Below, in pieces: positions 33,248 to 42,222 of a stretch of DNA of 64,000 nucleotides. Below the pieces are notes generated by a model. The model saw only the letters and a list, made by a program, of their open reading frames with translations, searched no databases and was not told the origin of the DNA. A program made the position numbers and the translations under genes. Source of the stretch: Terriglobus roseus DSM 18391 (GTDB lineage: Bacteria; Acidobacteriota; Terriglobia; Terriglobales; Acidobacteriaceae); assembly GCF_000265425.1 (NCBI RefSeq), contig NC_018014.1:682001-746000 (forward strand). The letters run 5' to 3'. The number at the start of each line of letters is the position of its first letter. Positions within the stretch are counted from its first letter, which is position 1.

Positions 33248-34831
33248 TTAGTGACCAGCGGTGAGTTCCGGATCGATCTTTACGTTCTTGGGCGGCAGCC
33301 GCATGATCCAGACCAAGGGTGCCAGGCAGAAGATGGTCGCAGCCAGTAGCGCGAAGGCGTTCTTATAGGCGAGCATGTTGGCCTGGCGCAGCATTTGCTG
33401 GTAGGCCGAGGCTACGGCGGAGCTTTGTGCGGCGGCGTAGGTGGTGCCGGTGGCTGCGGCGAAGCGGCTGGTGTACTGGGAGATGGCGTAGCCGCCCTGC
33501 GAGATGTTTGAGGCGAGCTGCATCTGGTGGACCTGCGCGGAGCGGGCGAGGAAGGTGGTCAGCAGCGCAGTGCCGGCGGAGCCGCCGATGTTGCGTGCGA
33601 AGTTTGAGAGCGACGAGATCTGGTTGCTCTTTTCGCGCGGTACGCCGACGTAGTTGAGCGTGCTGATGGGGATAAAGATGAAGGGCAGGCCGAGCACCTG
33701 GAGGATGCGCCACCAGGTGATGGTGCCGAAGGCGGAGCCAAGGTCGAGGCGCGTGAGGTTGTAGAGGCCTGCGGCGGTCGCGATGTAGCCGAGCATGACG
33801 GTCATGCGGGGATCGCCTTTGCCGAGGGTTCGGCCGGCGATGACCATGCCGAACATCATGGCGATGCCCGCGGGTGAGAGGACCATGCCGGCGCGCTCTG
33901 CGGTGTAGCCGAGCAGGCCCTGCAGGAACTGTGGGATGAGCACAGTCGAGCCGAAGAGCACCATGCCGAGCACGAGTTGCAGGAAGACGGCGGTGCCGAA
34001 GTTTCGGTTCTTGAGGAGCTTCAGATCCACGATGGGATCGACGTGCTGCCACTCCCAGTAGACGAAGAAGATGAGTGTGACGGCGGCGAGCAGGGCGGTG
34101 AGCTGGATTTCGCCGGAGCCGAACCAGTCTTTTTCCTGGCCCTTGTCGAGTGTGAATTCGAGCATGGCGACGCCGAAGGCAACGGAGAGCAGGCCGATGA
34201 AGTCGACGGGGTCGCGGCGTTTGGTGCGGGCGATGATCTCAGGCGAATCTTCCACCATGCGGTTCGACAGGTAGAGCGAGATGATGCCGATGGGCAGGTT
34301 GATGAAGAAGATCCAGTGCCAGTTGTAGTTGTCGGTGATCCAGCCGCCGAGCGTGGGGCCGATGGCGGGCGCGACGACGACGGCAGCTCCGTAGAGCGCG
34401 AAGGCTTTGCCTCGATCTTCCACGGAGAAGGTGTCGGCGAGAATGGCCTGTTCACTTGGCGCCAAACCTCCACCGCCCAGGCCCTGCAGGATGCGCGCAA
34501 TGATCAGGAAGGGTAGTGTGGGCGCGAGTCCGCAGAGGAGCGACGACAGCGTGAACATGACGACGCAGGTCATGTAGAAGCGTTTGCGACCGAAGCGATT
34601 GGAGAGCCAGCCGGAGATGGGCAGGATGACGGCCGAGGCGACAAGGTAGCTGGTGAGCACCCAGGTCGCTTCTTCCTGCGATGCGCCCATGGAGCCGGCG
34701 ATGTGCGGCAACGCGACGTTTGCGATGGAGGTGTCGAGCACTTCCATGAACGTTGCGATCGTTACCGTAAGCGCAATCAGCCACTGATTGTGCTTCGGCT
34801 TCCACTCGATTTGGTGTGCGATTTCTGACAT
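33248..34831 (-). CDS. DHA2-family (EmrB/QacA type) MFS drug exporter
   Basis: A 527-residue, 14-helix major facilitator. Typical DHA2 text is visible: helix 1 FMEVLDTSIANVALPHIAGS, loop 2-3 GWLSNRFGRKRFY, motif C region GPTLGGWITDNYNWHWIFFINLPIG. EmrB-type exporters usually pair with an EmrA adaptor, which is absent here. It is divergent from a MarR regulator over a 39-bp region with an inverted repeat, so it is almost certainly the regulated target. No Shine-Dalgarno precedes the ATG. Confidence 0.9.
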   Translation of the reverse strand: MSEIAHQIEWKPKHNQWLIALTVTIATFMEVLDTSIANVALPHIAGSMGASQEEATWVLTSYLVASAVILPISGWLSNRFGRKRFYMTCVVMFTLSSLLCGLAPTLPFLIIARILQGLGGGGLAPSEQAILADTFSVEDRGKAFALYGAAVVVAPAIGPTLGGWITDNYNWHWIFFINLPIGIISLYLSNRMVEDSPEIIARTKRRDPVDFIGLLSVAFGVAMLEFTLDKGQEKDWFGSGEIQLTALLAAVTLIFFVYWEWQHVDPIVDLKLLKNRNFGTAVFLQLVLGMVLFGSTVLIPQFLQGLLGYTAERAGMVLSPAGIAMMFGMVIAGRTLGKGDPRMTVMLGYIATAAGLYNLTRLDLGSAFGTITWWRILQVLGLPFIFIPISTLNYVGVPREKSNQISSLSNFARNIGGSAGTALLTTFLARSAQVHQMQLASNISQGGYAISQYTSRFAAATGTTYAAAQSSAVASAYQQMLRQANMLAYKNAFALLAATIFCLAPLVWIMRLPPKNVKIDPELTAGH

Positions 34832-34839
34832 GTCAGGAT

Positions 34840-34867
34840 GCTGATATAGAGTATCAGCAGGCTGATA
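34840..34867. promoter_or_regulatory. MarR operator in the MFS/MarR divergent region
   Basis: GCTGATA (34840-34846), five bases, TATCAGC (34852-34858) form a perfect 7-bp inverted repeat; a third GCTGATA half-site lies at 34861-34867. The elements fill the 39 bp between the two start codons and overlap any possible -10 (for example TATAGA). This is how MarR proteins repress themselves and a linked exporter. Confidence 0.8.
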
Positions 34868-34870
34868 ACG

Positions 34871-35368
34871 ATGCAGAAATCGAAACAGGAGATTCGGGAG
34901 GCGGAGGCGAAGGAGATCTCTGTCTCTATGAAGCGCCTGGTGACGGGGTATCGTTCGTTGCTGGAAGCAGCCATTGAGAGCGAGGGTCTGACCCTGGCGC
35001 AGCTCCGAATGTTGAACGCACTACAGGAGCAGCCGGAGACCTCAGCGGCTGATCTTGCACGCACCTGTTACATCACACCGCAGAGCATGCAGGCTGTGGT
35101 CACTCGGGCGGAACGTGAGGGCTGGATCACGCGTTCGCCTTCGCCCACCAACCGCCGGGTTCTGACTGCTTCGCTGACGGCAAAGGGACGCAAGGTGTAC
35201 GAGCGCGGCATGGAGTTGTGGTCGGAGATTGCGCGCCAGACGTGGGACGGCGCGAAGCTTTCTGAGCTGCGCACGTTGAATGAACTGCTGGGCGCGGCGG
35301 TGGATCGTCTACAGCCGCGGTTGGACGCGCTGCACGGGAAGAGCGCATCCAAACGCAAAACAGCTTAG
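34871..35368 (+). CDS. MarR-family transcriptional regulator
   Basis: A 165-residue winged-helix repressor. Recognition region TSAADLARTCYITPQSMQAVVTRAEREGWITRSPSPTNRRVLTASLT shows the helix-turn-helix and wing of MarR proteins. The N- and C-terminal helices provide dimerisation and end in a basic tail. The ATG at 34871 is four bases from a half operator and lacks a Shine-Dalgarno; ATG 34928 is a weaker alternative. Predicted to repress the divergent MFS gene and itself, with release by a phenolic or drug ligand. Confidence 0.88.
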   Translation: MQKSKQEIREAEAKEISVSMKRLVTGYRSLLEAAIESEGLTLAQLRMLNALQEQPETSAADLARTCYITPQSMQAVVTRAEREGWITRSPSPTNRRVLTASLTAKGRKVYERGMELWSEIARQTWDGAKLSELRTLNELLGAAVDRLQPRLDALHGKSASKRKTA

Positions 35369-35384
35369 TCTAGAGGGCATAACC

Positions 35385-36617
35385 ATGCCTGCAACAGAGA
35401 CAGCTTTAGCCATCACACTTGCCGACGTCCAGGCCGCGCGTGAGCGCGTGCGCGGCTCGGTGTACCTGACGCCGTGCGCCCACTCACGCACGTTGAGCGA
35501 ACTGACGGGCCAGCAGGTCCATCTGAAGCTGGAAAACCTGCAGATGACCGGCGCGTTCAAGGAACGTGGAGCGCTCAACCGGATTCTGTTGCTCAGCGAG
35601 GAGCAGAGGGCGCGCGGCGTGATTGCGGCCAGTGCCGGCAACCATGCGCAGGGTGTGGCTTACCACGCGACCCGTCACGGTATTCGGTCGACGATCGTGA
35701 TGCCGGAGCCGACGCCCATGGTGAAGGTGAATGCCACGCGCCGCTTCGGTGCGGAGGTGATCCTGCACGGCGCGAACTACGACGCAGCGTATGCCGAGGC
35801 GCGTCGCCGCTGCGACATCGATGGATCGACCTTCATCCACCCCTTCGACGATGCGGATGTGATCGCTGGGCAGGGCACTATCGGCCTGGAGATGCTGGAG
35901 CAGGTTGACGGCCTTGAGGCCGTGATCGTGCCCATTGGCGGCGGTGGTTTGATCGGCGGGATCGCTTGCGCGGTGAAGTCGTTGAAGCCCGATGTGCGCG
36001 TCATTGGGGTGCAGACGTCGCGGCTACCCAGCATGCAGGCGGCGATGGCGGCGGGACATCCGGTGACGATCGACGCGGCAACCACCATCGGTGATGGTAT
36101 TGCTGTGCGTCGCTGCGGCGACAAGACGCTGCCGCTGGTACAGAAGTATGTCGACGAGATTGTTACGGTCGACGAAGACGAGATTGCAGCGGCCATCCTG
36201 GTGCTGCTGGAACGTGAGAAGACGCTGGCAGAGGGAGCTGGCGCGGCGGCGCTGGCAGCATTGTTGCAGAAGCGTACTTCATTGCAGGGCGCGCGCACGG
36301 CGGTACTGGTGTGCGGCGGAAACATCGACGTGACGCTGCTTTCGCGCATCATCGAGCGAGGCCTTGTGCAGGACGGACGTCTGATCCGGCTGCGCATCCA
36401 CCTGCTGGATCGCGCGGGTGCCCTGCAGGACCTGACCGGGATCATTGCGAAGCATGGCGTCAACATTGTGGATACGCTCTACAACCGCGCCTATTACGGT
36501 GTGAACCTGGGCGATACGACGATCGACATCACCATGGAGACACGTGGCCGCGACCAGGTGGACGAGTTGCTGATGGCGCTGACGGAGAACGGGTATCGTC
36601 ACAGCCGCGTGATCTGA
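35385..36617 (+). CDS. ilvA: Threonine ammonia-lyase with C-terminal ACT domain
   Basis: A 410-residue PLP enzyme deaminating threonine to 2-oxobutanoate. Lys59 in TGAFKERGALN carries PLP; AASAGNHAQGVAYHA, VPIGGGGLIGGIA and VLVCGGNID match the family. The last 75 residues (LIRLRIHLLDRAGALQDLTGIIAKHGVNIVDTLY) form one ACT domain, the medium-length form distinct from biosynthetic IlvA with two such domains. ATG 35385 has GAGGG upstream; the earlier in-frame start overlaps marR. Feedback control by an amino acid at the ACT domain is likely. Confidence 0.9.
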   Translation: MPATETALAITLADVQAARERVRGSVYLTPCAHSRTLSELTGQQVHLKLENLQMTGAFKERGALNRILLLSEEQRARGVIAASAGNHAQGVAYHATRHGIRSTIVMPEPTPMVKVNATRRFGAEVILHGANYDAAYAEARRRCDIDGSTFIHPFDDADVIAGQGTIGLEMLEQVDGLEAVIVPIGGGGLIGGIACAVKSLKPDVRVIGVQTSRLPSMQAAMAAGHPVTIDAATTIGDGIAVRRCGDKTLPLVQKYVDEIVTVDEDEIAAAILVLLEREKTLAEGAGAAALAALLQKRTSLQGARTAVLVCGGNIDVTLLSRIIERGLVQDGRLIRLRIHLLDRAGALQDLTGIIAKHGVNIVDTLYNRAYYGVNLGDTTIDITMETRGRDQVDELLMALTENGYRHSRVI

Positions 36618-36763
36618 CCGGGTGACAAACGTCATACGACAGGCGTGACGAGGAACAGTGTTGCAAAGGTTGCTGGAAGAGCAAGCTTGATCTTGTGAGC
36701 GGGAGTCCGAGCGCTGCAGTGACGTCAACTGCAGGCGGCCCCCGCACCAAGAGGTGACGCACG

Positions 36764-37690
36764 ATGAGCACCACGGTCCTTCCCAATCCAAGCAAAGCCG
36801 CGGCAGCCAGTGCCGCGGCTCTCGAAAACGTGACGCATCGTTATGGCAGTCACACCGCGTTGCGCAATCTTTCGCTGACCCTGCACCCGGGCGAAGTGGT
36901 CGCACTACTGGGGCCCAATGGCGCCGGCAAGACGACGGCCGTGAAGCTGCTGCTGGGCCTGCTGAAGCCGAGTGAAGGCAGCGTGTCCGTCTTCGGTCAG
37001 AGCCCGACGGAGCGCACGGTCCGGCAGCGTATTGGCGCCATGCTGCAGGTGGCCCGCGTGCCGGAGACGCTTGCCGTCGGCGAATATCTCGACCTCTTTC
37101 GCAGCTACTACCCGCATCCGCTGCCCACCGCGCAGATCGTCGCGGCGGCGGGGCTGGACGGCATTGAGAAGCGGCAGTTCAAGGACCTGAGCGGTGGTCA
37201 GAAGCAGCGCATGCTGTTTGCGCTGGCGCTGTGCGGTGATCCGGATCTTGTCTTTCTCGACGAGCCGACGCTGGGCATGGACATTGAGACACGGCACAAC
37301 CTGTGGCGGGAGGTGCGCTCTCTGGCCGACCGCGGCAAGACCGTGTTGCTGACGACGCACTACCTGGAAGAGGCTGACACGCTGGCAGACCGGATCCTGG
37401 TCATCGCGGAGGGAGCAGTTGTGGCGCAGGGCACGCCCACGGAGATCAAGAGCCGCGTCACCGGTCGCAAGATCAAGTGCGTCACCCGCCTGACCGATGC
37501 CTTTCTGCTGGCGCTGGAAGGCGTGCGCAGCGTCGAGGCGACGGGTGCGGGCATTACGATCACCGTCGATGCCGCAGAGGACGTGCTGCGCAGCATGCTG
37601 GCGGCTGATCCTTCACTGCACAGCCTGGAAGTATCCAGCCCCGCGCTTGAGGATGCCTTCCTCGCGCTGACCAAGAAGGAGACCGTATGA
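36764..37690 (+). CDS. ABC-2 type exporter, ATP-binding subunit
   Basis: A 308-residue ABC ATPase. Walker A GPNGAGKTT (50-58), signature LSGGQKQR (142-149), Walker B DLVFLDEP (161-168) and the D-loop are intact. The C-terminal 80 residues form the extra domain common in DrrA/CcmA-like exporters. The permease start overlaps its stop by four bases (ATGA), so the two are translationally coupled. Substrate unknown, an antibiotic, lipid or peptide exporter by family. Confidence 0.92.
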   Translation: MSTTVLPNPSKAAAASAAALENVTHRYGSHTALRNLSLTLHPGEVVALLGPNGAGKTTAVKLLLGLLKPSEGSVSVFGQSPTERTVRQRIGAMLQVARVPETLAVGEYLDLFRSYYPHPLPTAQIVAAAGLDGIEKRQFKDLSGGQKQRMLFALALCGDPDLVFLDEPTLGMDIETRHNLWREVRSLADRGKTVLLTTHYLEEADTLADRILVIAEGAVVAQGTPTEIKSRVTGRKIKCVTRLTDAFLLALEGVRSVEATGAGITITVDAAEDVLRSMLAADPSLHSLEVSSPALEDAFLALTKKETV

Positions 37691-38466
37691 GCACCGCAGC
37701 CGTTGTTGTTTCGTCGCCCATGACGCCCTACGTGAAGGAGACGAAGTATGAGTTTCTTCGTCTGCTGCGCGCCCGTTCCTTCTCCATCTCGACGATCGGT
37801 TTTCCGCTCAGTTTCTACCTGCTGTTTGGTGTGGTCGCTGCAGGGAGTGGGCCGGAAAGTGCGGAGCGCGCTGCTTACCTGCTGGCGACGTACTCCGTCT
37901 TCGGACTTGTTGGTTCTTCTCTTTTCGGTCTGTGCAGCACGATCTCGAATGAGCGTGCGCAGGGTTGGCTGGAGTTGAAGCAGGCGAGTCCCATGCCGCC
38001 CGCGGCTTACCTGCTGTCGAAGCTGATGACCGCCATTGCGTTTGGTGTGATCATCTTCGGCGTCCTGCTGTTCTTCGGCACCACCATGGGCCATGTGCAT
38101 TTCACCGCCGAGCAGCTTGCGAAGCTGCTGATGACCGTTATCCTGGGCGTCTTCCCGTTTGCGTCGCTTGGGATCCTGCTCGCACAGGTGGTGCCGCCCA
38201 ACGCGGGCATCGGCTTCGTCAACCTGATCTACCTGCCCATGTCGTTCCTGAGCGGCCTGTGGTTTCCGCTGAAGGGGCTGCCGCACTGGATCCAGAGCAT
38301 TGCGCCGATCTGGCCGACGTGGCATCTGGGACAGCTTGCCATTCACGACATCGGATATCCCATGAGCTGGTCCGTTGCGGGGCACGTGGCGTGGCTCGCA
38401 TGCTTTTCGGCTGTGTGCCTGGTGCTGGCGGGTGTGCTCTTCCGGCGGAGTGCGCAGAAGGCCTAA
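37687..38466 (+). CDS. ABC-2 type exporter, permease subunit
   Basis: A 259-residue membrane protein with six predicted helices and the ABC-2 family region NAGIGFVNLIYLPMSFLSGLWFPLKGLP before the last two helices. It overlaps the ATPase gene by four bases and pairs with it to make a homodimeric-permease exporter. A 22-bp hairpin separates it from the convergent RND operon. Confidence 0.88.
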   Translation: MSTAAVVVSSPMTPYVKETKYEFLRLLRARSFSISTIGFPLSFYLLFGVVAAGSGPESAERAAYLLATYSVFGLVGSSLFGLCSTISNERAQGWLELKQASPMPPAAYLLSKLMTAIAFGVIIFGVLLFFGTTMGHVHFTAEQLAKLLMTVILGVFPFASLGILLAQVVPPNAGIGFVNLIYLPMSFLSGLWFPLKGLPHWIQSIAPIWPTWHLGQLAIHDIGYPMSWSVAGHVAWLACFSAVCLVLAGVLFRRSAQKA

Positions 38467-38543
38467 GGTGCTTCGTACTGTGCTCGACGCCTTCGGCGTG
38501 GACTGCGTCAGAGCAGTCGGCCGTTATCCGTATAGGGTGGAGC

Positions 38544-38592
38544 AGCAAGCACAAAGGGGATGCGCTGATCGCGCATCCCCTTTGTGCTTGCT
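38544..38592. terminator. Bidirectional terminator between ABC and RND operons
   Basis: A perfect 22-bp stem (38544-38565 with 38571-38592) around a five-base loop, 78 bp past the permease stop and 10 bp before the RND stop. A-rich and T-rich segments in the arms allow both directions. Confidence 0.8.
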
Positions 38593-38601
38593 GGCCCTTG
38601 A

Positions 38602-41600
38602 TCAATCCCCGGTTGCGGGAGAGGGTTGCAGATGGCCGTGGTCTTCGGTCTTCTTCTTGGAGAAGCGGGCGCTCCAGCGCTCGACACGTGCGCGCCAGCG
38701 ATCGAAGTAGAGGTAGATGACCGGCGTGGTGAAGAGTGTGAGGCACTGCGAGACGATGAGGCCACCGATGATGGTGATGCCCAGGGGCCGACGCAACTCG
38801 CTGCCGGAACCGGTGCCGAAGGCGAGCGGCACGCCGCCGAGCATGGCGGCCATGGTGGTCATCATGATGGGACGGAAGCGCAGCAGGCAGGCCTCGTAGA
38901 TGGCTTCTTCCGGGCTCTTGCCGTGCTGCCGTTCGGCGACGATGGCGAAGTCGATCATCATGATGGCGTTCTTCTTCACGATGCCGATGAGCAGCACGAT
39001 CCCGATCATGGCGATGACGGACATGTCGGTGCCAGTCAGGAGGAGTGCGAGCACCGCGCCAACGCCCGCGGAGGGCAGGGTCGACAGGATGGTGAGCGGA
39101 TGGATGAAGCTCTCATACAGGACGCCCAGCACGATGTAGACGGCGGTGAGCGCGAGCAACACGAGGATGGGTTCCGACGAGAGCGAATCCTGGAAGGCCG
39201 CGGCCGAACCCTGGAAGCCGCCGGTGATGCTGGCCGGCATGCCGATGGCGTTCCGCGTGTTGTTGATGATCTCAGTGGCCTGCGACAGGGAGACGCCCGG
39301 GGCCAGGTTGAACGACAGGGTTGCCGCGGGTGACAGGCCCTGATGGTTCACCTGCAGCGGGATGCGCTGCATCTCGAAGTGGGTGATGGCGGAGAGGGGA
39401 ACCTGGGTGCCGCTCGCCGTTTTGACGTAGATGTCGCGCAGCGCTTCCGGTGTCCTTTGCCATTGCGGTGCGACTTCCATGACCACGTGGTACTGGTTCA
39501 GGGTCTTGTAGGTGGTGGATACCTGTCGCTGGCCGAAGGCGGCGGAGAGTGTCTGGTCGACGTTGAGGGCGGTCACGCCGAGGCGGTAGGCCGTGTCGCG
39601 GTCGATGACGAGCTTTGCCTCCAGGCCGTTGCTTTGCTGATCGGTGTTGACGTCGCGCAATTCCGGGATCTTCTGCATGGCGGCCATCATCTGCGGAGCC
39701 CACTTATTGAGATCCGTTACAGAGTCGGCGGTGAGCGTGTACTGGTATTGCGTTGCTGACTGCCGTCCGCCGATGTTCAGTTCCTGCTGTGAGACGAGGA
39801 AGGTCTGCAGGCCCGGTGTTCGGGAGAGTTTTGGACGAAGGCGGTTGATGATGTCATCGACGGTCGCGTGGTCCTTTCGCTCGTTGAGCGCCTTCAGCGA
39901 GACGAACATCTGGCCGCGGTTAGATGCACCGCCGCCAGGGCCGCCGCCGCCGACGGATGCCATGACGTTCTGGATGTCGGGATCGCTCTTAACGACGGCC
40001 GCAGAGTCGATGACCTTCTGCTTCATCACTTCAAAGGAGACATCCTGCTGACCCTGGATGCTGCCGCCCATACGGCCCGTGTCCTGCAGCGGGAAGAAGC
40101 CCTTGGGTACCAGGATGAAGAGCCAGATATTCAGGGCGAAGGTGATGAGCCAGATGAGCAGCACTGGCCACTGGTGACGCAGAACCCAGCGAAGACCGCG
40201 ATCGTACTCGTCGACCATCCAGTCGAAGAAGCGCTCGCTCCACAGGTACAGCTTGCCGTGCTTCTGCGTGCTGTGCGCCTGCAGGAACTTGGCGGAGAGC
40301 ATGGGCGTCGTGGTGAGGGAGACGACCAGCGAGACCAGGATGGCGACCGAGAGGGTAACGGCAAACTCGCGGAAGAGGCGGCCGACGATGCCGCCCATGA
40401 GCAGGATCGGGATGAAGACGGCGATGAGCGAGATGGACATGCTCATGACGGTGAAGCCGATTTCGGCAGAGCCGATCATGGCCGCTTCGTAGGGTTCCTT
40501 GCCTTCTTCCAGATGCCGGGAGATGTTCTCGATGACGACGATGGCGTCATCCACGACGAATCCTGTGGAGATGGTGAGCGCCATCAGCGAGAGGTTGTCG
40601 AGTGTGTAGCCCAGCAGGTACATCATGCCGAAGGTGCCCATGATCGACAGCGGCACGGAGACCGACGGGATCAGCGTGGAGCGGACCTCGCGCAGGAAGA
40701 GGAAGACGACCAGGATGACCAGCACGATGGTGATGATCATGGTGCGCGTGATGTCTTCTACGGATGCGCGGATGGTCTGCGTACGGTCTAGCGCTACCTC
40801 GAGATGGATGGCGGCCGGTAGTGCGGCCTGCAGGGTCGGCAGCTGCTTCAGGACGGAGTCTACCGTCTCGATGACGTTGGCGCCGGGCGACTTGAAGACG
40901 ATGACGAGGACCGAGGGTACGCCGTTCGTCGTGCCGTAGTTGTAGGTGTTTTCAGTTGCGTCGATGACTTCGGCGACGTCGCCGATGCGCACGATGCCGG
41001 GAGCATTAGCGCTCGTGGTGGCGGTATTGACTTTGTAGTTGCTGACCGCGGCAGAGGTGTAGCCTGCGGTGTTATTCAGCTGCTTTGTCGTGAGCTGCGG
41101 TATGTTGGAGCGCTGTGTGGAGACCTGGGCGCTGACTGCGCCGCCGACGGTGGCGGTGCTGTTCGCCGAACCTGCGGCGGGGAGTGCGCTGGCGACACTG
41201 GAGGCTAGGCCGTTGTTGGCCTGTGCGTTGCTGACGGCGCCGCGGCTGGTGGCGATGACGAGCGGACGGTAGGCGTCGGCGCCGAAGAGCTGATCCGTTG
41301 TGGAGATAGCGATGCGCTGCTTATCGCCGTTGAGGTACCCCTTGGGCTGATTGACGTTGATGGTCTGGACGGCAGCGGCGAACTGCGTGAGGGATAGGCC
41401 GTTTGCCGTGAGCTGATTCGGGTTGACCTCAAGGCGGACGCCCGGCTTGGAGGAGCCGGCGGTGAAGGTTTGGCCGACGCCGGGAACGGCTGCGAGTTTC
41501 TGCGCCAGGATGGAATCCGAGGCGTCGTAGAGCTGCGGTACGGTGAGCGTCTTGCTGCTGAGCGAGAGGATGAGGACCGGAGCTTCCGACGGATTGATCT

Positions 41601-42186
41601 TGCGGTAGGTCGGATTCATCGGCAAGTTGGCCGGCAGCTGGGCGCGGGCTGCGCTAATGGCGGCCTGCACATCGCGGGCTGCGCCGTTGATGTCGCGGTT
41701 CAGATCGAACTGAAGATTGATGTTCGCGGAACCCTGGGATGACGTGGACGTCATCTGGTTCACGCCGGCGATACGGGAGAATTGGCGCTCCAGCGGCGTG
41801 GCCACGGAGGAGGCCATCGTTTCGGGGTCGCCGCCGGGCAGACTTGCGCCGACGGAGATGACGGGGAACTCGACGTTGGGCAGCGAAGCGACGGGCAGCA
41901 GCTTGTACGCGACGGCGCCGGCAAGAAGGATGGCGAACGAGAGAAGGAAGGTGGCGATGGGCCGCCGGATGAACGGCGCGGAGAAGTGCAGGCCGTTGAC
42001 GGTGCCGCCCTCGGGCTCGTGTTCGGCCTCTGCTGGCTCCGCGTTGCGGTGTTCGTCGTGGGCGGACGCGCGATCGGTCGGGGTCTCGTCGCCGCCGCGG
42101 ATGGCGGAGCCATGCAGCTTGGCGGCGTCGCCGCTGTGCGCGCGTTCCGTAGGGTCCTTGTCGCCGGGTTCAGGTGCTGTATTCAT
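38602..42186 (-). CDS. RND efflux pump inner-membrane subunit with extra N-terminus and insertion
   Basis: A 1194-residue HAE1-type RND pump, second of two adjacent pump genes (MdtC-like position). Proton-relay residues are present in GFVVDDAIVVIENISR and GIVKKNAIMMIDFA. Two oddities: a charged, Glu/Asp/Ala-rich N-terminal extension of about 70 residues before the first helix, and an Ala/Ser/Thr-rich insertion of about 80 residues (about 317-397) in the first periplasmic loop between PLVIATSRG and IVRIGDVAEVID, where relatives such as the neighbouring pump have none. It starts 36 bp after the neighbour's stop. Such paired pumps form heterotrimers with a common adaptor. Confidence 0.9.
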   Translation of the reverse strand: MNTAPEPGDKDPTERAHSGDAAKLHGSAIRGGDETPTDRASAHDEHRNAEPAEAEHEPEGGTVNGLHFSAPFIRRPIATFLLSFAILLAGAVAYKLLPVASLPNVEFPVISVGASLPGGDPETMASSVATPLERQFSRIAGVNQMTSTSSQGSANINLQFDLNRDINGAARDVQAAISAARAQLPANLPMNPTYRKINPSEAPVLILSLSSKTLTVPQLYDASDSILAQKLAAVPGVGQTFTAGSSKPGVRLEVNPNQLTANGLSLTQFAAAVQTINVNQPKGYLNGDKQRIAISTTDQLFGADAYRPLVIATSRGAVSNAQANNGLASSVASALPAAGSANSTATVGGAVSAQVSTQRSNIPQLTTKQLNNTAGYTSAAVSNYKVNTATTSANAPGIVRIGDVAEVIDATENTYNYGTTNGVPSVLVIVFKSPGANVIETVDSVLKQLPTLQAALPAAIHLEVALDRTQTIRASVEDITRTMIITIVLVILVVFLFLREVRSTLIPSVSVPLSIMGTFGMMYLLGYTLDNLSLMALTISTGFVVDDAIVVIENISRHLEEGKEPYEAAMIGSAEIGFTVMSMSISLIAVFIPILLMGGIVGRLFREFAVTLSVAILVSLVVSLTTTPMLSAKFLQAHSTQKHGKLYLWSERFFDWMVDEYDRGLRWVLRHQWPVLLIWLITFALNIWLFILVPKGFFPLQDTGRMGGSIQGQQDVSFEVMKQKVIDSAAVVKSDPDIQNVMASVGGGGPGGGASNRGQMFVSLKALNERKDHATVDDIINRLRPKLSRTPGLQTFLVSQQELNIGGRQSATQYQYTLTADSVTDLNKWAPQMMAAMQKIPELRDVNTDQQSNGLEAKLVIDRDTAYRLGVTALNVDQTLSAAFGQRQVSTTYKTLNQYHVVMEVAPQWQRTPEALRDIYVKTASGTQVPLSAITHFEMQRIPLQVNHQGLSPAATLSFNLAPGVSLSQATEIINNTRNAIGMPASITGGFQGSAAAFQDSLSSEPILVLLALTAVYIVLGVLYESFIHPLTILSTLPSAGVGAVLALLLTGTDMSVIAMIGIVLLIGIVKKNAIMMIDFAIVAERQHGKSPEEAIYEACLLRFRPIMMTTMAAMLGGVPLAFGTGSGSELRRPLGITIIGGLIVSQCLTLFTTPVIYLYFDRWRARVERWSARFSKKKTEDHGHLQPSPATGD

Positions 42187-42222
42187 CGGGATCTCGTCTG
42201 AAGGTGTTGGACGTATCTGCGT

